Below are positions 23,051-26,748 of a stretch of DNA of 26,748 nt, in pieces. Position numbers and translations under genes: made by a program. Positions within the stretch are counted from its first letter, which is position 1. Each line of letters opens with the position of its first letter. The notes under the pieces are model-generated. The model made no database searches. It saw only the letters and a program-made list of their open reading frames with translations, and was not told where the DNA came from. Source of the stretch: DATMNI01 sp035570275 (GTDB taxonomy: Bacteria > Acidobacteriota > Terriglobia > Bryobacterales > Bryobacteraceae); contig DATMNI010000016.1 in assembly GCA_035570275.1 (NCBI GenBank), positions 1 to 26,748 of the forward strand, given 5' to 3'.

Positions 23051-23626
23051 TTGTACGCAGGAATCCAAGAGTCGTTCTCCACAGGTGAAACGCAACGCGG
23101 TCTTGCCCGGCTCGCAGCCACGTCCGAGGACTGGAGCGGTGGAGCGGGATACACCATCCGGCAAGGGCTGCACGTGGGAGTGTCGGCCAACCGGGGGCCG
23201 TATCTGGACCGTCAGAGCGCATACTACTTTCCAGGCGAAGCTAAACCCCGGGACCTGCCGGGCTCAGCTTACGGTGTTGCCGGTGCGTGGGGCCTGGGGC
23301 ATTGGAATGTGACTGGCGAATGGCAGCGGTTCGTCATGACATATCGCGCCATTCCCACGTTCACTCGTACAGTCGCATACGTAGACGCGCGCCGCGTGCT
23401 AAGTCCGCGAATGTATGCCGCCTCCCGCATTTCCTGCACGCAGGCGAGCTCTGGACCAAGGCGCGGGATTTATGAAGTCGCGGTGGGATTTCGTCCTAAC
23501 GCGCATCAACTGGTGAAAGTGGGTTACCAGATTCAACAATGACCAGGGATTCGAGGCACGCTGGATAATACCTTTGCGGTGCAACTGGTCACCAGCCTCC
23601 GTCCCATCAGCATGGCGTGGAACTGA
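23051..23626 (+). pseudogene. 3' remnant of an outer-membrane beta-barrel-like protein with in-frame stop
   Basis: The frame reads GLHVGVSANRGPYLDRQ, YYFPGEAKPRDLPGSAYGVA, HWNVTGEWQRFVMTYRAIPT, RRVLSPRMYAASRIS and VGFRPNAHQLVKVGYQIQQ. These are alternating-strand patterns like the end of an acidobacterial porin-like barrel. After TGA at 23540-23542 the same frame goes on with PGIRGTLDNTFAVQLVTSLR, PISMAWN and a second stop at 23624-23626, a natural strand-plus-aromatic ending. The 5' half is absent (in-frame TGA at 23045). It is therefore both truncated at the front and interrupted near the end. The family call is by look only. Confidence 0.6.
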
Positions 23627-23772
23627 GGGGTAGCTCTCCGCTCCCGTGCGTCGAACTGCGATAGCGGACGGTTGCGGACATCTCGAGCGCAGATCTCCGC
23701 GCGCAGACGCTTACGCCGGCAGCTCCCGCACGGTCTTCCCGTCACCGCCACAGCATGCGGTATCTTGGTCAG

Positions 23773-24663
23773 ATGTTTACCCGAAGGAGTTTGCTCTTGG
23801 CGCCCTTAGCACAGGCCATGGGCCAGCGCGGGGTGCCAGCCCTCATGTCGCTCTGCCTGCACCAAACCACTACCTCCGCCGCCGGTTACCGGAAATCGCT
23901 CGAAGGCTATGCTCGCGCCGGCATCAAATTCGTGGAGGTCATTCCGCCTCACGTCCAGGAGTTTGTCAAGAAAGAGGGTATGCCGGCTGCACGGCGGCTG
24001 CTTGCAGACCTGGGCCTCAAGGCCGTCTCGAGCGGCGGTGTCCGGGGCCTTTGGGAACCCAACTCGGAGCGGTCCAGAGCGCTGGACGACTTAAAGTCCT
24101 TATGCGAGTTGATCGCCACGCTGGGGGTCGACCGGATGGTCTGTCCATGCGGCGCCAGCCAGAAATACACTGCGGAGGACTATAAACGCGCCGTTGCCAA
24201 TCTTCGGGAGGCGGGAGACATCGCCCGGCAGTTTCAGATCACCGCCATGGTCGAATTCATGCGGGGATCCACGTTCATTGGTACGTTGCCGACGGCGCTC
24301 CGGATGACCCGGGAGGCCGCTCACCCGAACGTTCGGCCGATGTTGGATTGCTATCACTTCTGGGCGGGGCTCAGCAAATTCGAGGATCTGGAACTGATCC
24401 GCCCGGGAGAAATCCACCACGTCCACTTCCAGGATGTTCCGGACACACCACGCGAACTGCTGGACAATGGCACGCGCGATATTCCCGGAACGGGAGTTTC
24501 ACCGCTAACCGGCATTCTTCGCAAGCTGGCCGAGAAGGGATATGCGGGGCCTCTGTCGGTAGAACTCTTCTACCCTGACCTCCAGAACGGCGATCCATAC
24601 GATGTTGCCCTTCGGATTCGCCAGAAAGCGGAGCCGGTGATGCGTGCTGCCGGGGTGCTATAA
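23773..24663 (+). CDS. Tat-exported sugar phosphate isomerase/epimerase-like TIM-barrel protein
   Basis: The N-terminus MFTRRSLLLAPLAQAMG is a twin-arginine-type signal. The body (about 280 aa) has the xylose-isomerase-like TIM-barrel pattern: KFVEVIPPHVQEFVKK, LLADLGLKAVSS, LGVDRMVCPCGA, AMVEFMRGST and VRPMLDCYHFWAGL. The metal-ligand-type stretches are EIHHVHFQDVPDT and PLSVELFYPDLQ. Substrates vary across this superfamily (sugars, inosose, endonuclease IV relatives), so no reaction is assigned. An in-frame ATG at 23755 would add six residues; I prefer 23773 because the Arg pair then sits at the usual distance from the N-terminus. Neither has a clear ribosome site. It is intact, unlike the remnant at 5091-5414. 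Confidence 0.85.
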   Translation: MFTRRSLLLAPLAQAMGQRGVPALMSLCLHQTTTSAAGYRKSLEGYARAGIKFVEVIPPHVQEFVKKEGMPAARRLLADLGLKAVSSGGVRGLWEPNSERSRALDDLKSLCELIATLGVDRMVCPCGASQKYTAEDYKRAVANLREAGDIARQFQITAMVEFMRGSTFIGTLPTALRMTREAAHPNVRPMLDCYHFWAGLSKFEDLELIRPGEIHHVHFQDVPDTPRELLDNGTRDIPGTGVSPLTGILRKLAEKGYAGPLSVELFYPDLQNGDPYDVALRIRQKAEPVMRAAGVL

Positions 24664-24812
24664 AATAAACCGCCCGTAAGGTATCCACGCCTGCTCTCGT
24701 TCCGGTATCCGATCACCCGGCACGTGTACGCGCTCTTACCTCAATCGGATTTCAGACGCGCTATCCACGCAGTTGCATCGCGTGCGTGGGTTTTCGGTAG
24801 ACTGGTTGCTGC

Positions 24813-25907
24813 ATGAACCGCCGACAGTTCTTCCTCACTTTGAGCAGCGCGCCGCTTCTGGCTCAGACTGCTGCCCCCGCGGCCGAGTTGGAATGGGTGG
24901 ACGCCAAGAAGCTGACCGTGGAAGGGTTAGGTTTCAAGGATATGAAATCGCCATACGACCGGCTGCCGGGGCGGGCGGAGGGCGTGGTGCCCCCGGCGGT
25001 CTGGAACTTGAGCCGCGATTCGGCGGGCGCCCTGGTGCGCTTTACTGCTGCTACCACGGAGATTCACGCGCGCTGGACTGTCACCAACAAGAACCTGGCT
25101 GGGGCGAACATAACGGCGATCGCGTCGAGCGGACTCGACCTCTACGCCAAAACGGACGCCGGGAAGTGGCGCTGGCTCGGCGTGGGGCAACCGAAGTTCC
25201 CTGATACCACCGCTGCGCTGATCAGCGGAATTCCGGCTGCGGAGCGCGAGTTCATGGTTTATCTACCGCTGCGCAATGGCGTGACCTCGCTGGAATTTGG
25301 TGTGCCCAAGGGGGCCACGATCAAGCCGGGTCCGGCGCGGGCGGCGGGGTCGAAGCCCATCGTATTTTATGGCACTTCGATCACGCACGGGATTGGGGCA
25401 TCGCGCGCGGGCATGACGCATGTGGCGATGCTGGGGCGGACTTTTAATCGCGAGGTGATCAATCTGGGCTTCTCCGGCAATGGGCGCATGGAACCGGAGG
25501 TGATAAAGTTTGTGGCTGAACTTGACCCCGCGGTCTTCGTGTTGGATTGCCTGCCGAATATGGGCGCGCAACTGGTGACGGAGCGCACCGTGCCCGGCGT
25601 CAAACTATTGCGCGAGGCTCACCCCAAAACGCCGATTCTGCTGGTGGAGGATCGCAATATACAGTCCGGCTTCCTGGTGGAAGCGCGCCGCAAGGGAAAT
25701 GAGGCCAACCACGCCGCGTTGCGCGAGGCGTTCGCCGCAATGCAAGCGGAAAAGGTGCCTCATGTTTACTATCTGGAGGGCGCTAACCTGCTGGGCGATG
25801 ACGGCGAGGGTACGGTTGACGGCTCGCACCCCACTGACCTGGGCTTCACCCGTCAGGCAGCCGAGTTCGAGCGCGTGCTTCGGCCGGTGCTGATGGCTGC
25901 GGGCTGA
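24813..25907 (+). CDS. Exported SGNH/GDSL-type hydrolase with N-terminal GxDLY domain
   Basis: The start MNRRQFFLTLSSAPLLA is a Tat-like signal. Residues 28-165 form a beta-sandwich with SSGLDLYAKTDAGKWRW, the signature of the GxDLY domain that precedes GDSL domains in this family. The catalytic domain follows: FYGTSITHGIGAS carries the nucleophile Ser189 (GTS in place of GDS), NLGFSGNGRMEP holds the oxyanion Gly/Asn (block II/III), and DGSHPTDLGF supplies Asp336 and His339. All catalytic residues are present. Carbohydrate or acyl ester hydrolysis in the periplasm is likely; the substrate is unknown. Length is 364 aa. Confidence 0.9.
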   Translation: MNRRQFFLTLSSAPLLAQTAAPAAELEWVDAKKLTVEGLGFKDMKSPYDRLPGRAEGVVPPAVWNLSRDSAGALVRFTAATTEIHARWTVTNKNLAGANITAIASSGLDLYAKTDAGKWRWLGVGQPKFPDTTAALISGIPAAEREFMVYLPLRNGVTSLEFGVPKGATIKPGPARAAGSKPIVFYGTSITHGIGASRAGMTHVAMLGRTFNREVINLGFSGNGRMEPEVIKFVAELDPAVFVLDCLPNMGAQLVTERTVPGVKLLREAHPKTPILLVEDRNIQSGFLVEARRKGNEANHAALREAFAAMQAEKVPHVYYLEGANLLGDDGEGTVDGSHPTDLGFTRQAAEFERVLRPVLMAAG

Positions 25908-26308
25908 AGGAATGGTACCGCTACAAGCTGCGTGGCGAGACCTGACAGGTCCATGAGGCTTGCGGCCACAACGGCGTTGTTGTCTGTCGGCACGAAGGTT
26001 CCGGCCTGTGTCGCGGTATTGCCTGCCAATTGGGCCGAGACTTCAAATCCCCAACGCGATGCCACCGCATCGGTCACAACTGCCTGGTGGGTTTGGGGCG
26101 CTTTGGGCGTGTAGGTGGCCGCGTCCGGGAACGTCACCTGTACGTTGCCGGTGCCCGCGGTAATCTGATGGCAACCGGCACTAGTCCCGTTCTCGCCCGG
26201 CACGCCCGCATACCCCGCGGGAGCCACGTTCGAATGGGCTGCGGCCAGGACCGGGAGCGCAATCAGAACGGCGATTTGCAGCGCTCGTATGGTTGTTTTC
26301 TTATCCAT
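25853..26308 (-). pseudogene. Truncated secreted choice-of-anchor-type protein
   Basis: From the ATG at 26308 the frame gives a signal peptide (MDKKTTIRALQIAVLIALPV) and then AHSNVAPAGYAGVPGENGT, GCHQITAGTGNVQVTFPDAA, VASRWGFEVSAQLAGNTATQ and AGTFVPTDNNAVV. This matches the start of an acidobacterial secreted family (reeler/choice-of-anchor-like), which normally continues for well over 200 residues. Here the resemblance ends near plus position 25945. The last 18 codons are simply antisense to the end of the GDSL gene. A rearrangement therefore cut the gene beside the GDSL stop. Truncation is clear; the exact family name is less certain. Confidence 0.6.
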
Positions 26309-26748
26309 TTTGCGGTCCGGAAATCTCCGTACCCGCCAACCGCCGATCCTGGTGCTTATGTTGATGCCTGTCATATATATAAATGTCCTCGTAGGGGGTC
26401 CCGTCGGCCGCGCAGGCCCGAAGGGTAGGTTGAGGCAGCCACCATACGGCGATGAGTGCTGTCGGAGTTCAGGTAGAAGCACTTTCAGTGCCGGTTGGAA
26501 GATCCGCGGGACAAAATGAAGAATAGCTAATGACGTCTTTGTTTGTGAAGTTTTCGGATATCCATGTATAGTTATCTATAAAGAATATTGCCTGCCGTTA
26601 AGCCCGGCGGCTGAGCATATTCGCTATAGCAGAACTCCACGGTCGGACCCGGCTTTTCGGCTTCACCTGGTAAGTTTGTTACTAACTTTGGAAATCAAAT
26701 GAATTCAGCGGCTATAAGACCGCCGCCAAAGGCCCCTGCCTTGGCGTT
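26309..26748. other. Low-GC region without a complete gene
   Basis: About 440 nt, less GC-rich than the rest, holds no complete convincing frame. Two edge candidates exist. A plus-strand start at 26699 (MNSAAIRPPPKAPALA), preceded by GGAAAT, runs off the window. A minus-strand frame ending in TGA near 26698 (NAKAGAFGGGLIAAEFI) could be the end of a gene beyond the edge. Both use the same bases, so at most one is real. A hairpin with one bulge, CGCCAAAGGC-ccct-GCCTTGGCG, lies at 26721-26746 on the same bases. I see no known riboswitch. Confidence 0.4.

Noticed and set aside
26309..26748. Possible riboswitch (cyclic-di-GMP type) before the truncated secreted gene
   Set aside because: None of the conserved core blocks of that class is present on either strand.

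Overview
The window looks like a chromosomal segment of an acidobacterium, most likely of the Solibacter/Bryobacter type. This rests on high GC, a long 'ADOP'-type FtsX/MacB permease, a tricorn-type protease, a ThuA-domain secreted protein, Tat-exported TIM-barrel and GDSL proteins, a choice-of-anchor-type fragment, and an F-type ATPase operon that begins with two b-type subunits and lacks a and c. The taxonomic call is inference from gene content; there is no rRNA here.

Layout. 1-310 holds no convincing gene but carries a two-hairpin interspersed repeat. 222-1154 (minus) is a small accessory block: a conserved hypothetical protein broken by an in-frame amber codon, then hicB and hicA with their own promoter; hicA has a one-base frameshift near its 3' end. 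1404-2552 (plus) is an unknown membrane-anchored coiled-coil protein. 2797-4977 (plus) is a fused alpha/beta E1 subunit of a 2-oxo acid dehydrogenase. 5036-6375 (minus) is an eroded operon: the 3' remnant of an unknown gene, an intact thuA-like gene, the 5' remnant of a TIM-barrel isomerase, and a terminator. 6504-10211 looks like a surface-polysaccharide group: a compact, motif-poor Wzt-like ABC protein (minus), divergent from a methyltransferase and a beta-helix protein (plus). 10294-11540 (minus) is a tricorn-protease gene with a large internal deletion. 11690-12979 (plus) is a two-gene cassette with a well-formed operator and promoter: a Phd/YefM-like protein plus an unrecognised 239-aa protein. 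13016-15523 (minus) is the ADOP permease.

15735-21902 (plus) is the ATP synthase operon b-b-delta-alpha-gamma-beta-epsilon, followed by an MDR-family oxidoreductase (21961-22968). The right end holds a degraded outer-membrane-protein tail, a sugar phosphate isomerase/epimerase-like protein, a GDSL-type esterase and a truncated secreted protein. The last 440 bases have no complete gene.

Two patterns cut across the annotation. First, short tandem repeats of 12-22 bp sit at almost every gene junction of the atp operon and in the inter-domain linkers of several other proteins. Units are multiples of 3 inside coding sequence and 14, 16 or 22 bp at the boundaries; at atpA-atpG the atpG start region itself is present three times. 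Second, a family of hairpin repeats beginning TGTGGGGCAG occurs three times, once as a 69-bp palindrome directly before atpD. The window is also rich in gene wreckage: six broken, truncated or internally deleted coding sequences plus a frameshifted hicA.
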